Source: Lysinibacillus sp. ZYM-1 (GTDB lineage Bacteria > Bacillota > Bacilli > Bacillales_A > Planococcaceae). From it: DNA of 64,000 bases. Made by a program: the position numbers and the translations under genes. The DNA lies in contig NZ_KQ465125.1 in NCBI RefSeq assembly GCF_001308875.1, forward strand, positions 22,110 to 86,109, in the 5' to 3' direction. The notes under the pieces are model-generated. The model searched no databases. It saw nothing but the letters and a program-made list of their open reading frames with translations, and was not told the origin of the DNA. Shown piece by piece: positions 36,644 through 44,838 of the stretch (positions within the stretch are counted from its first letter, which is position 1; every line of letters starts with the position of its first letter).

Positions 36644-37920
36644 TGCTCAGATACCTCCGCTTCTTCTAAATATTGTCCAGATAAATATTCATTAATGACA
36701 GGCGTTGCGCCAAATTCACCTTTTAAATAACGTTTAGCATAAGAAAGGTCACCACGTTTTTTCTGTAAGTCTGCAAAATCAAATAAAGAATAGAGCTCAG
36801 ATTCATTTTTAAAGGTTTTATTGACAAACCAAATTTGATCGGAACGCAATGGCTGATCCAATAATTCTATTTCATGACTCGTCACGACAAATTGATTACT
36901 TGTATTGCGCTTACTGTTCATGATTGCCATCAAAAATTCGCAAATTGACACATGAAAAGCTGTATCGAATTCATCAATAAAAATAGTTTTTCCTTTATTG
37001 TGGGCATCTACCATCACACAGGCTAAATGTAACATGCGTACAGTACCTTTAGAATCCATCGTCCAATTTATCGTCTCTGTTCCCAATGGTGCGCCCGTTT
37101 CATCGAATGATATATAATGTAGATCAATATCAACCTCTTGAATAACTTCAGGTGTGTCAAACTCGTAGCCAATGGTATTTTTTTCTCTGCGTTCAACACG
37201 TCTAGCCGTGACATCCTGAATCGAAAAGTCTGCAATTTTAAGAAGCTTGATGACCTCCTTTTTAAAAGGCTCTTCTTCAAGTTTACGAATAAGAGGATGA
37301 CTTGATAACCGATTCGCTTCATCTAGAAACAGCATTTTATGTAAAAACCAATCGAATACCCTTAAAGCATCTGAGTCATTAAAAACATGTAAGACAGACA
37401 AAAAGGCTGTATTGTTTCGTGTGTATTTTGTTAATTCCCGTGCTGTCGAATAAGCTGTTTCATACGAATAATCAGCACCATCCCATTGTCTGACAAAAAG
37501 CTCTTCTTTCAAATTATTGGTTGTCTTTTGAAGACGCTCATACAGAATTAAAGAAGCATTATACTGTATTTCATAATCATACAAAATTCCATCCAAAAAT
37601 AGCGAAATCATAAACTCTGTTGGTTTGCCCTGTTGACTTCCTAACTTAAACGGCTGATATGGCAAACGTAATTGTTTAACGTTGTTTATATTTTCAAAGT
37701 TAAAAAGCAAGGAACGTAAAACTTTAATTGCGGTAAAAAGGTTGGATTTTCCACTTCCATTGGGTCCAAAAATAAATGCACTTTTCACTAATCGAAGTGA
37801 ATCATCTAACCGCATCGTATGGGTATCCTTCCACTTCCGCAGACGACTTCCTGCTACCATTGAAAATAACGTATCTTCTTTATAACTTAAACAATTTTTC
37901 ACTCTAAAATCTACAAGCAT
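36640..37920 (-). CDS. rloA: AAA family ATPase, RloA/AAA_21 type (defence partner of RloB)
   Basis: 426 residues from the ATG at 37920, seven bases after GGAGG; a GTG 18 bases upstream overlaps that site. SMC/OLD-like ATPase: N-terminal VDFRVKNCLSYKEDTLFSM, Walker A FGPNGSGKSNLF, Walker B KTIFIDEFDTAF and the H-loop-like VVTSHEIELLD. The middle (about 90-290) is the helical insert of AAA_21 proteins. It likely senses infection and controls the coupled RloB. No other defence gene is adjacent. Confidence 0.87.
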   Translation of the reverse strand: MLVDFRVKNCLSYKEDTLFSMVAGSRLRKWKDTHTMRLDDSLRLVKSAFIFGPNGSGKSNLFTAIKVLRSLLFNFENINNVKQLRLPYQPFKLGSQQGKPTEFMISLFLDGILYDYEIQYNASLILYERLQKTTNNLKEELFVRQWDGADYSYETAYSTARELTKYTRNNTAFLSVLHVFNDSDALRVFDWFLHKMLFLDEANRLSSHPLIRKLEEEPFKKEVIKLLKIADFSIQDVTARRVERREKNTIGYEFDTPEVIQEVDIDLHYISFDETGAPLGTETINWTMDSKGTVRMLHLACVMVDAHNKGKTIFIDEFDTAFHVSICEFLMAIMNSKRNTSNQFVVTSHEIELLDQPLRSDQIWFVNKTFKNESELYSLFDFADLQKKRGDLSYAKRYLKGEFGATPVINEYLSGQYLEEAEVSEQ

Positions 37921-37979
37921 ATGTAAGCCTCCGTCCACATCCTCTTTAATGAATTATTATACTATAGAGATAGAAAAAG

Positions 37980-38003
37980 ACATATTACACAATGTAATAT
38001 GCC
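37980..38003 (-). terminator. Terminator of the epimerase gene
   Basis: Stem GCATATTACA / TGTAATATGTC followed by TTTTTC on the minus strand. A TATAAT just downstream (around 37955-37960) could be the -10 box of the RloAB operon. Confidence 0.65.
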
Positions 38004-38019
38004 AAATCCCCTTATTTTG

Positions 38020-38946
38020 TTAGATTTCTGCTAATTTATCAACTTGTAACGCGTTCAGGGTACGTTCAATTCCCTCTGCAAACGAAATTTTGGGTCTCCA
38101 GCCAATCGCATTGGCTAATTTGTCATTATTTAAAAATGAATGTTCAATATCTCCTTCTCGTGCGGGCGCATATTGAATTTCAAGTGGATGATTTAAATGT
38201 TGAAGCAACAAGATAACTTGATGAATGGACCATGCTTCATTTGTGGAAACATTATAGGTACCTTGCAATCGTGCATTGACACCAGCATAGATGGCATCTG
38301 CAATATCATCAACGTAAATAAAGTCACGTGTCTGCTCACCATCACCATAAATTGTAAAGGGTTTGCCTTCAACACTACTTTTTAACATACTTGGGATTAC
38401 AGCGGCCTCACCTTGCATTTGCTGTCTTGGACCGAATACATTGGCAAATCGGTAAATAAGAATAGGTAATCGATAATCTTTTTGCCATTTCTCACAATAG
38501 GTTTCTCCAATGCTCTTGTTTAATCCATACATAGATATCGGTTCACAGACATCTGTTTCTTCTAGTGGCGGATAGTGACTATCTCCATATACAGCAGCTG
38601 AGGAGGCAAATACAAAATGCTTTACCTTATATTTGGATGATAAAAAAAGCATTTGACTTAGCCCAACAATATTCGTCAAAATATCCTTCACTGGCTCCTG
38701 CAAGGATTGTTGAACACTTGTTTGCGCTGCACAATGGATTACCACATCAAAATGTGTTTCTTTAAAAAGATGCTCACAAACCTCATCCTCCACATTTAGA
38801 AGATAAGATTTATGCTCAAAGTCAACATTCCGCAAATGACCCGTACATAAATTATCAATAATATAAACGGATGCACCTTCTTCAAAAAAACGCCTACCTA
38901 CTGCACTACCAATAAAACCATAGCCACCAGTCACTAATACATTCAT
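38020..38946 (-). CDS. NAD-dependent sugar epimerase/dehydratase (GalE-like)
   Basis: 308 residues. Extended SDR: VTGGYGFIGSAVGRRF (GxxGxxG), HCAAQTSVQQS, the catalytic Ser/Tyr-x3-Lys in FASSAAVYGDS and YGLNKSIGE, and the RFANVFGPRQ motif. Likely a UDP-hexose 4-epimerase for cell-wall or exopolysaccharide precursors. No glycan cluster surrounds it, so the sugar is unknown. Confidence 0.88.
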   Translation of the reverse strand: MNVLVTGGYGFIGSAVGRRFFEEGASVYIIDNLCTGHLRNVDFEHKSYLLNVEDEVCEHLFKETHFDVVIHCAAQTSVQQSLQEPVKDILTNIVGLSQMLFLSSKYKVKHFVFASSAAVYGDSHYPPLEETDVCEPISMYGLNKSIGETYCEKWQKDYRLPILIYRFANVFGPRQQMQGEAAVIPSMLKSSVEGKPFTIYGDGEQTRDFIYVDDIADAIYAGVNARLQGTYNVSTNEAWSIHQVILLLQHLNHPLEIQYAPAREGDIEHSFLNNDKLANAIGWRPKISFAEGIERTLNALQVDKLAEI

Positions 38947-39089
38947 CCTATCGCCCCCAAAAACAATATGATGATTTATATGCAGTATTTACTAAAAATA
39001 TGCAAGAAACATATTTGATGGAATATTTTTACAAAATATTATTACTAGAATATATCATGTACAAATACATATTTTAGTACATATAAAAA

Positions 39090-39117
39090 GCATGCTTGAA
39101 TAATACTTCAAGCATGC
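39090..39117 (-). terminator. Terminator after the YceI gene
   Basis: Perfect 11-bp stem GCATGCTTGAA / TTCAAGCATGC followed by TTTTTAT on the minus strand. Confidence 0.85.
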
Positions 39118-39131
39118 AAGACTATCTCTTC

Positions 39132-39659
39132 TTAAGCTGGGTTGATTTCTAATTCAACAGATACTTTAATATCTTTACCAACAAGAACTCCACCAGTTTC
39201 TAATGCTGCATTCCAAGTTAAACCAAAATCTTCACGATTGATAGTTGTTTCAGCTTCAAAACCATATACTTCTTGGCCCCATGGATTTGTACCTTTGCCG
39301 TTAAATTCTGTATCAAATGTTACTGATTTTGTTACACCTTTAATTGTTAAGTCACCAGTTACTGTATATTCATCGCTAGATTTTTTTGCAATGTTTGTTG
39401 ATTTAAACGTAATTGTTGGATATTGTTCAGCATCAAAGAAGTCTGCCGCTTTTAAATGATTATCGCGATCTTCACTACGTGTATTAATGCTAGCTGGATC
39501 AATTGTAAAGCTGATGTTAGCAGTTGTTAAATCTGCAAGATCTTCCGCCTCAATATCCGCTGAGTAGTTATCAAATACACCTTTAACTTTTGATACCATC
39601 ATGTGTTTTACTTGAAAGTTAACTGCTGAGTGTCCTAAATCAATGTTCCATTTTGCCAT
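39132..39659 (-). CDS. YceI family isoprenoid-binding protein
   Basis: 175 residues from the ATG at 39659 behind TTGGAGG. The lipocalin-like pattern is clear: WNIDLGHSAVNFQVKHMMVSKVKGVFDNY, SINTRSEDRDNHLKAADFFDAEQYPTITFKSTNI and FGLTWNAALETGGVLVGKDIKV. YceI proteins bind polyprenyl chains or amphiphiles and are induced by base or oxidative stress. No signal peptide, so cytoplasmic. Operator-like sequences upstream suggest control by quinone or thiol-stress regulators. Confidence 0.9.
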   Translation of the reverse strand: MAKWNIDLGHSAVNFQVKHMMVSKVKGVFDNYSADIEAEDLADLTTANISFTIDPASINTRSEDRDNHLKAADFFDAEQYPTITFKSTNIAKKSSDEYTVTGDLTIKGVTKSVTFDTEFNGKGTNPWGQEVYGFEAETTINREDFGLTWNAALETGGVLVGKDIKVSVELEINPA

Positions 39660-39687
39660 TTTAAAATTCCTCCAATTAGTTGATTTT

Positions 39688-39703
39688 ATCTCGATTTCGA
39701 GAT
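39688..39703. promoter_or_regulatory. MhqR-like operator in the YceI leader
   Basis: Perfect palindrome ATCTCGA-TT-TCGAGAT (TATCTCGATTTCGAGATA with flanks), 29 bases before the YceI start. It matches the recalled B. subtilis MhqR operator core, ATCTCGAATTCGAGAT. MhqR is a MarR-type repressor of the quinone response. Confidence 0.65.
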
Positions 39704-39830
39704 ATATTTTAAAATATGAAGCAACTACATTAATTATGTTACCCAAGATTAAGTAGGATAAACATTTGTAGTTACTTAATTTTTTGCACTACTTTAGTTA
39801 TAAAAAGTATTCAATTACTTTCTGTAACTT

Positions 39831-39859
39831 ACTATACAATGATAATTAAGTTACGTCAA
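39831..39859 (-). promoter_or_regulatory. Promoter of the YceI gene with TTAC repeats
   Basis: Minus strand TTGACG (39859-39854), 17 bases, TATAGT (39836-39831). The block TTACTTGACG-TAACTTAA around the -35 and further AAGTTAC/GTAATT copies downstream form several short inverted repeats. They resemble the GTTACTTGAC block of the doxX promoter at 10381. Confidence 0.6.
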
Positions 39860-39890
39860 GTAATTAAAATAGATTTTTTAAAAATAAAAA

Positions 39891-39915
39891 GGATGCCCGA
39901 GTTTTCAGTACATCC
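39891..39915 (-). terminator. Probable terminator of the haem-uptake operon
   Basis: Short stem GGATG / CATCC followed by TTTTTATTTT on the minus strand, 15 bases past the sortase stop. The stem is short, so efficiency is uncertain. Confidence 0.5.
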
Positions 39916-39929
39916 CTGTCTTCTTCCCC

Positions 39930-40703
39930 TCAACGTCTTACTAATTTACCCTGCACAACAAAACGATGATCGTCACTCATGACTGAATCCTTACAAGTCG
40001 ATAATGTCAGGATTTTATCGTCAGGACTAACCGCAACGTCCATTTGAATGGAGGAGCGTTTCTGAATTTCATCAATAAATTGTTGGTAAGCTTCAATGCT
40101 TGTAAAGTCTGTTTCAATATAGTAGAAATCAATAGTTGTCTCGTATGCAGCAAATACCTCGATATCATACCCTTCATATAAAGTATCTAAATATATAATT
40201 GGATGGTCATCTGCGAAGTCTTGCTTTAAATAATTTTTTAAACTACCAAACATCGTATTGTTCTTCATAGCATGACCATATAAAATTGTGTTTTGATTCA
40301 TATTAAGAATATTATTTCGATAATCCATAAAAACACTGCCTGCACGACTTTCCTGATCTCTAAAATTATGGTTTAAATAAAAATCATTATTGTCCGCTTG
40401 CAGTATAGGGTTATTTAACTTTGTTCCATCCACTGAGATCCACCCAATCATTTGACGATTGACTGCTAATAAATCATGAAATTGAGGTCTAATCGTTGAA
40501 GTTGAAGGTGTTTGAGTTTCTTCCATTTGATCTACTGATTGCGCTTCAATAGTGGCTAATGTAGCTTGATAAATGTCTTGCACTTCCTTCAACGATTTTG
40601 ATGTCTCATAATACGTATATAGATACCTTGCTAGGGAAAATGCAGAAAATAAAAATACTACTAAATATAGTAATGTTACTAACTTTGATGCCTTCTTTTT
40701 CAT
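39930..40703 (-). CDS. srtB: Class B sortase
   Basis: 257 residues with one N-terminal membrane helix (VTLLYLVVFLFSAFSLARYLY). Catalytic residues are visible: His in TILYGHAMKN, Cys in LSTCKDS and Arg in HRFVVQG. VNRQMIGWISVDGTKLNNPILQ and NDFYLNHNF are typical SrtB sequence. It would cut NPQT-type signals and attach the substrate to peptidoglycan; the first protein of this locus ends in NPQTG, a fitting substrate. Last gene of the haem locus, 12 bases after the ATPase gene. Confidence 0.93.
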   Translation of the reverse strand: MKKKASKLVTLLYLVVFLFSAFSLARYLYTYYETSKSLKEVQDIYQATLATIEAQSVDQMEETQTPSTSTIRPQFHDLLAVNRQMIGWISVDGTKLNNPILQADNNDFYLNHNFRDQESRAGSVFMDYRNNILNMNQNTILYGHAMKNNTMFGSLKNYLKQDFADDHPIIYLDTLYEGYDIEVFAAYETTIDFYYIETDFTSIEAYQQFIDEIQKRSSIQMDVAVSPDDKILTLSTCKDSVMSDDHRFVVQGKLVRR

Positions 40704-40715
40704 CCTACCACCATC

Positions 40716-41486
40716 TTATATCCCCATTGGCATCATATAATAGCCAAGTTGTTTATCTTCATTAAATATCGCGTCAACCCCATATACCTCTTTAATCACA
40801 TCTTTCGTAATCACATCTCGTGGCGCACCTTCTGCGAAGATTTGACCTTCCTTCATTAAAATAATATGGTCACTATAGCGAATGGCTTGATTAATATCAT
40901 GGAGCACCATGATAATTGTTAAACTATGCTGCTTGTTTAATGTTTTGACAAGTTCTAATAATTCTAGTTGATAATAAATATCCAAATATGTTGTGGGCTC
41001 ATCCAAGCAGAGTATTTCAGTTTGCTGTGCCAAAGCCATAGCAATCCACACACGTTGCCGCTCCCCACCTGATAACGCCACTAAATCAGTTGTGCTCTTT
41101 TGTTGTAAATTTGTACATGCCAGAGCCCATTCAATTGCTTTAGCATCTTCACCATGATTTTTTTTCAGCATAGTCTGATGAGGAAGACGACCAAAGCCAA
41201 CTAGTTTTTCAATCGTTAAATCTTTCGGTATATCATTTTGTTGATACACGATGGCCAGTTTTTTAGCAAATTCCTTAGGTTTATAATGCAGTAAATCTTT
41301 ATTTTCTAACAGTACATTTCCTGATTTGGGTGAATGAAGGCGAGAGATGACACTTAATAAAGTTGACTTCCCACAACCATTCGGACCAATGATTGTTGTA
41401 ATTTTGCCTTTCGCAATCGTTGTTGATACACCATTTAAATGGTTACGTGTATTATCATGCGATACAATGATGTCTTGTATATCCAT
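40716..41486 (-). CDS. Iron/haem ABC transporter ATP-binding protein
   Basis: 256 residues from the ATG at 41486, eight bases after AAAAGAG. FepC-type ATPase: Walker A GPNGCGKSTLL, signature LSGGERQRVWIA, Walker B ILCLDEPTTYLD and switch His in MVLHDINQA. It pairs with the permease just upstream (five bases apart) and the IsdE lipoprotein to energise import. S. aureus isd lacks such a dedicated ATPase next to srtB, so the arrangement differs slightly. Confidence 0.92.
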   Translation of the reverse strand: MDIQDIIVSHDNTRNHLNGVSTTIAKGKITTIIGPNGCGKSTLLSVISRLHSPKSGNVLLENKDLLHYKPKEFAKKLAIVYQQNDIPKDLTIEKLVGFGRLPHQTMLKKNHGEDAKAIEWALACTNLQQKSTTDLVALSGGERQRVWIAMALAQQTEILCLDEPTTYLDIYYQLELLELVKTLNKQHSLTIIMVLHDINQAIRYSDHIILMKEGQIFAEGAPRDVITKDVIKEVYGVDAIFNEDKQLGYYMMPMGI

Positions 41487-41491
41487 GTTTG

Positions 41492-42457
41492 TCACTCTTT
41501 TCGTAATAGGAATATTAAGAAGGGCCCACCGATAATTGCCATAATTGTGGACGCTGGAACTTCAAGGGGCGCAACGATTGTACGACCAATTGTATCTGCC
41601 ATTAAAATTAATAATGCTCCTGCCAATGCTGTAAATGGAACAAGCACAAGATGATCATGACCAACCAATCGACGAGCAATATGAGGTACTAATAGTCCCA
41701 CAAACGAAATAACTCCTGCAACAACAACTGAAACAGCTGCTAGTAAAACAGCAACTGCTGCAATGAGTAACCGTGCTCGCGCAACTTGAAATCCTAAACT
41801 TTTTACAGTTTTGTCTTGTAATACGAGTAAATTACACCAGCTATACAAAGCAAATGCACCTACTAATCCAATCGAACCATATGTCACAATGGTTGAAACA
41901 TCTTTCCATGTTCGCATCGTTAAATTAGAGCCAATAACACTGGATGCAGACGTATTCAAGGAGCCACCTAAGCTAATCATGGCCTCAGTTAAGCCTGTAA
42001 ACATAGCGTTAATGGCTATCCCCACTAAAATCAATTTGAGCGGGCTTAAGCCAGATTTCCAAGATAGTGCAAATACAAGTGTGCATGCCAATGCACCGCC
42101 CATGAATGCTAAAACAGGTGTCATAAAAAATAATGTTGGGAAAAAGGCAACAATAAATAGCTGAACAAATGCTGCACCAGAAGATATGCCGATGATACCT
42201 GCATCTGCCAATGGATTACGCATCACCGATTGTAAAAGCACCCCAGAAACTGAAAGTGCCGCACCTGCAAATATTGCCACAATGATACGGGGAAAACGTA
42301 AATCTCGTATAGCCTCCATTTGGCTATTCTCTTCTTCGAATAATGCCCCGATAAATTCAAAAAAGCCCATTTTAATGCTACCTGTTGTGGCTGAATAAAT
42401 GACTGTCACAAGTAATAAAAATATTACAATAAAAAAACTGACGATTCTTTTTGTCAT
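41492..42457 (-). CDS. isdF: Haem ABC transporter permease (IsdF-like, FecCD family)
   Basis: 321 residues with about nine to ten membrane helices; ATG after AAAAGGAAG. FecCD features are FPRIIVAIFAGAALSVSGVLLQSVMRNPLADAGIIGISSGA and GVISFVGLLVPHIARRLVGHDH, the coupling segment for the ATPase. Follows isdE after 97 bases that hold a terminator-like hairpin, so expression may be lower than that of the upstream genes. Confidence 0.9.
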   Translation of the reverse strand: MTKRIVSFFIVIFLLLVTVIYSATTGSIKMGFFEFIGALFEEENSQMEAIRDLRFPRIIVAIFAGAALSVSGVLLQSVMRNPLADAGIIGISSGAAFVQLFIVAFFPTLFFMTPVLAFMGGALACTLVFALSWKSGLSPLKLILVGIAINAMFTGLTEAMISLGGSLNTSASSVIGSNLTMRTWKDVSTIVTYGSIGLVGAFALYSWCNLLVLQDKTVKSLGFQVARARLLIAAVAVLLAAVSVVVAGVISFVGLLVPHIARRLVGHDHLVLVPFTALAGALLILMADTIGRTIVAPLEVPASTIMAIIGGPFLIFLLRKE

Positions 42458-42503
42458 ATTGGACTTCCTTTTTCTTTTTTTATTCCATACAGGATAAGAA
42501 AAA

Positions 42504-42540
42504 CGCTCTATGATGAGTAGAAATACTTATCATACGAGCG
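42504..42540 (-). terminator. Internal terminator or attenuator between isdE and isdF
   Basis: Minus strand hairpin: CGCTCGTATGATAAGTA pairs imperfectly with TACTCATCATAGAGCG around TTTC, followed by TTTTTC. Its place between cistrons suggests partial termination. Confidence 0.6.
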
Positions 42541-42553
42541 ACAATTCTAGTTA

Positions 42554-43459
42554 CTATTTACGATAGAAAATTTCCATCAGCTGGCCTAAAGCTTGGGGTA
42601 CCTGCAAGGAGGATGTCGTCCCGAATAATTCTTCCTCTAAATCATAGACTTTATCGTTTTTCACTGCATCGAAATGTTTCCAAATATCATTTGTTTTAAA
42701 TTCTTCATCGAACATTTCCACAACCTCATCAGGCATACCGTGTGATAAGCGTAAAATAATATCAGGATTACTATTATGTAGATACTCTGTATTAGAAGAT
42801 AGATACTCTGCATCTTGTCCTTCCATTACATTGATCCCCCCTGCTCGTTTAACAAGATCCCCTGCATAGGAATTTTCTGTTGCCACTAAATAGCTCCCTG
42901 GAATACCAAGTAAAATCAAAACACGAGGTCCTTCTTTATTCGCAGCGACGTTTTGGACTGCTTCGATATTTTTCTGTAGATCTTTCACTAATGCCTCGGC
43001 TTGGGCTACACGATCATAGCGTTCTCCCAATGATGTTATTTCCGTTAACATGGCATCAACGCTTTGGAAATTGAGAAAATCAACAGGAATATTAAGCTGT
43101 TTAAATTTATCCTGCAAGTCGTACTCTAACGTTGAGACAGATAATAATTCAGTTGGATTTAATGACTTAACAATTTCCATATCAGGTTCCATCGCATTAC
43201 CGATTGTTGGCAGACCGTCAAAACGCTTTGCTAATTGCTTTTCTGTTTCTGGTACAGCGATTGCATCAAGCTCCAGCTTATCAAGGATATCTGCTACAAC
43301 AACCGTCCCTGCAATGATACGTTGTTCACTACCTTCCGTTACCTGTTCTTTGTCAGCAATCGTCTCCTTCTTTTCTGTTTGATCACTGCTACTACAAGCA
43401 GCGAGAATTAGTGATAGTAATGTCAACAACAGTAACTTTATTTTCCAATCTTTTTTCAT
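42554..43459 (-). CDS. isdE: Haem-binding ABC transporter lipoprotein (IsdE-like)
   Basis: 301 residues from the ATG at 43459, eight bases after GGGAG. LLLLTLLSLILAACSSSDQT is a lipoprotein signal with lipobox LAAC. The rest is a cluster-A (helical backbone, class III) binding protein: AIAVPETEKQLAKRFDGLPTIGNAMEPDMEIVKSLNPTELLS and LLGIPGSYLVATENSYAGDLVKRAGG. Haem as ligand is inferred from the NEAT and sortase B neighbours; a siderophore is the alternative. Confidence 0.88.
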   Translation of the reverse strand: MKKDWKIKLLLLTLLSLILAACSSSDQTEKKETIADKEQVTEGSEQRIIAGTVVVADILDKLELDAIAVPETEKQLAKRFDGLPTIGNAMEPDMEIVKSLNPTELLSVSTLEYDLQDKFKQLNIPVDFLNFQSVDAMLTEITSLGERYDRVAQAEALVKDLQKNIEAVQNVAANKEGPRVLILLGIPGSYLVATENSYAGDLVKRAGGINVMEGQDAEYLSSNTEYLHNSNPDIILRLSHGMPDEVVEMFDEEFKTNDIWKHFDAVKNDKVYDLEEELFGTTSSLQVPQALGQLMEIFYRK

Positions 43460-43474
43460 TGTGTCATCTCCCAC

Positions 43475-44755
43475 TTATTTCTGCTCAGTCCGCTCATTTT
43501 CGCCTTTTCTAATCCGCTTCATAAGTAACCAGCCTGATACAAGACAAATAACGATCAGCACAATAATTTTTACTATGTTTAATGGTTCAATTTGCTGATC
43601 TGTAGTCGATTTTTTCACTACTATTTTGTCCGTAGTTTCCTCTTTCGTCTTTTCGTCCTCTGATGCGTCTTCTAATACTTCGTCAGTAGGTTCATCAAGT
43701 GTACGATCAAATGCCAATTTTTCTTCTTTAGGTATAAGCAAAGAAGACTGAATTGCTGGTAATGTCTGTGTGGCTAAGCTAGTTACCTTCTCATTAATCG
43801 TTTCTACTGCTGGCTTTTGCACCCGCTCCTCAACCAATTCCGCTGACTTGTCACTTACTACTTGCTCAGTAACTTCTTCGTTCATGGGTTTATGTAAAAC
43901 CGATGCAACTTGCTTTTGATTGAATGCTAACTGAACAAAATATTGATGATGATAAGAAATGTCAGGAATATCGATTTTCACCCACATTCGTAATGGTTGT
44001 GCTAAATCTTCAACCTCAAATTCTACAATTCGTACATTATCTAAAAGTGAAACTTGCTTAGGTTCAACCTGCTCCCCTTTATAATCTACCTTTAGCCCTG
44101 TAACCCAAGCTGATTGTAAAATCGTTATTTGTGCATAGTACTTACCCTCTTTTTCAATCACCTTTGCTACCGGATTCACATAGCTATTCATAATAGAAGG
44201 TTCATTTTTACCATCCGCTAACAATACATAGTCCAATGCCCATTCTTGGCCGGTTGTTCCTTCTGCAACCAATTTTTCAGCTTCTTCTGTATTAATTTCT
44301 CCTTGAGGTACAGCAGGTGTAAGTGTTGACATCTCCATTTGTAGCTCTTGAATAAACGAAAAATACGGTTCTTCAGATACAAGCTCTATATTGCCCTTTA
44401 TAACAAGTGGATCTTGTAATGAGAAAACATCAAACTGAACTAAATTTTCTATTTTATCTTGAGTCAAAGAAATCTTATTGCCAAGCTGTTCGATATGTAT
44501 GTCGTGTACAGAATTTGGCTGTTCAAGTGCCAAAGTTAATTGGTACTGCCCATCCTTAACGGTGAGCGTTGCTATGTGTTTAAAAAGATTTTCTTCAAAG
44601 CCCTCAATAGGAGAAAAACTTAGTTCAACTTGATAACTACCATCTACTATGACAAGGTCCTCAGCTTTTGCTTGTAGAAAAATGGATGGAGGGAAAACGA
44701 GCAGTAAAACTGCCAAAACAGCCGATATGCAAATGTGCTTTTTTAAGATTGTCAT
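43475..44755 (-). CDS. Membrane-anchored protein with NEAT haem-binding domain(s)
   Basis: 426 residues. Signal peptide (AVLAVLLLVFPPSIFLQAKA), a first degenerate NEAT-like domain (about 33-140) lacking the Tyr pair, and a second NEAT domain (about 168-295) with SIMNSYV on the haem-pocket helix and the PDISYHHQYFVQL strand (Y-x3-Y motif). A Glu/Lys/Thr-rich linker follows, and a C-terminal helix (IVKIIVLIVICLVSGWLLM) with a basic tail, so it is probably membrane-anchored rather than sortase-linked. It would pass haem from surface proteins to IsdE, 15 bases downstream. Confidence 0.85.
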   Translation of the reverse strand: MTILKKHICISAVLAVLLLVFPPSIFLQAKAEDLVIVDGSYQVELSFSPIEGFEENLFKHIATLTVKDGQYQLTLALEQPNSVHDIHIEQLGNKISLTQDKIENLVQFDVFSLQDPLVIKGNIELVSEEPYFSFIQELQMEMSTLTPAVPQGEINTEEAEKLVAEGTTGQEWALDYVLLADGKNEPSIMNSYVNPVAKVIEKEGKYYAQITILQSAWVTGLKVDYKGEQVEPKQVSLLDNVRIVEFEVEDLAQPLRMWVKIDIPDISYHHQYFVQLAFNQKQVASVLHKPMNEEVTEQVVSDKSAELVEERVQKPAVETINEKVTSLATQTLPAIQSSLLIPKEEKLAFDRTLDEPTDEVLEDASEDEKTKEETTDKIVVKKSTTDQQIEPLNIVKIIVLIVICLVSGWLLMKRIRKGENERTEQK

Positions 44756-44787
44756 TGCATAGTATCCTCCCGTTTTAAAAACACAGG

Positions 44788-44822
44788 AACTTCCTCTCTC
44801 ATAAAATAGGAGAAAGGAAGTT
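44788..44822 (-). terminator. Hairpin between NEAT-SLH and NEAT genes
   Basis: Stem AACTTCCT / AGGAAGTT extended by CTC/GAG pairs, then TGTGTTTTT on the minus strand. It may be a leaky terminator or an RNA-stabilising element inside the operon. Confidence 0.5.
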
Positions 44823-44838
44823 GCTGTAAAGATTCTTA

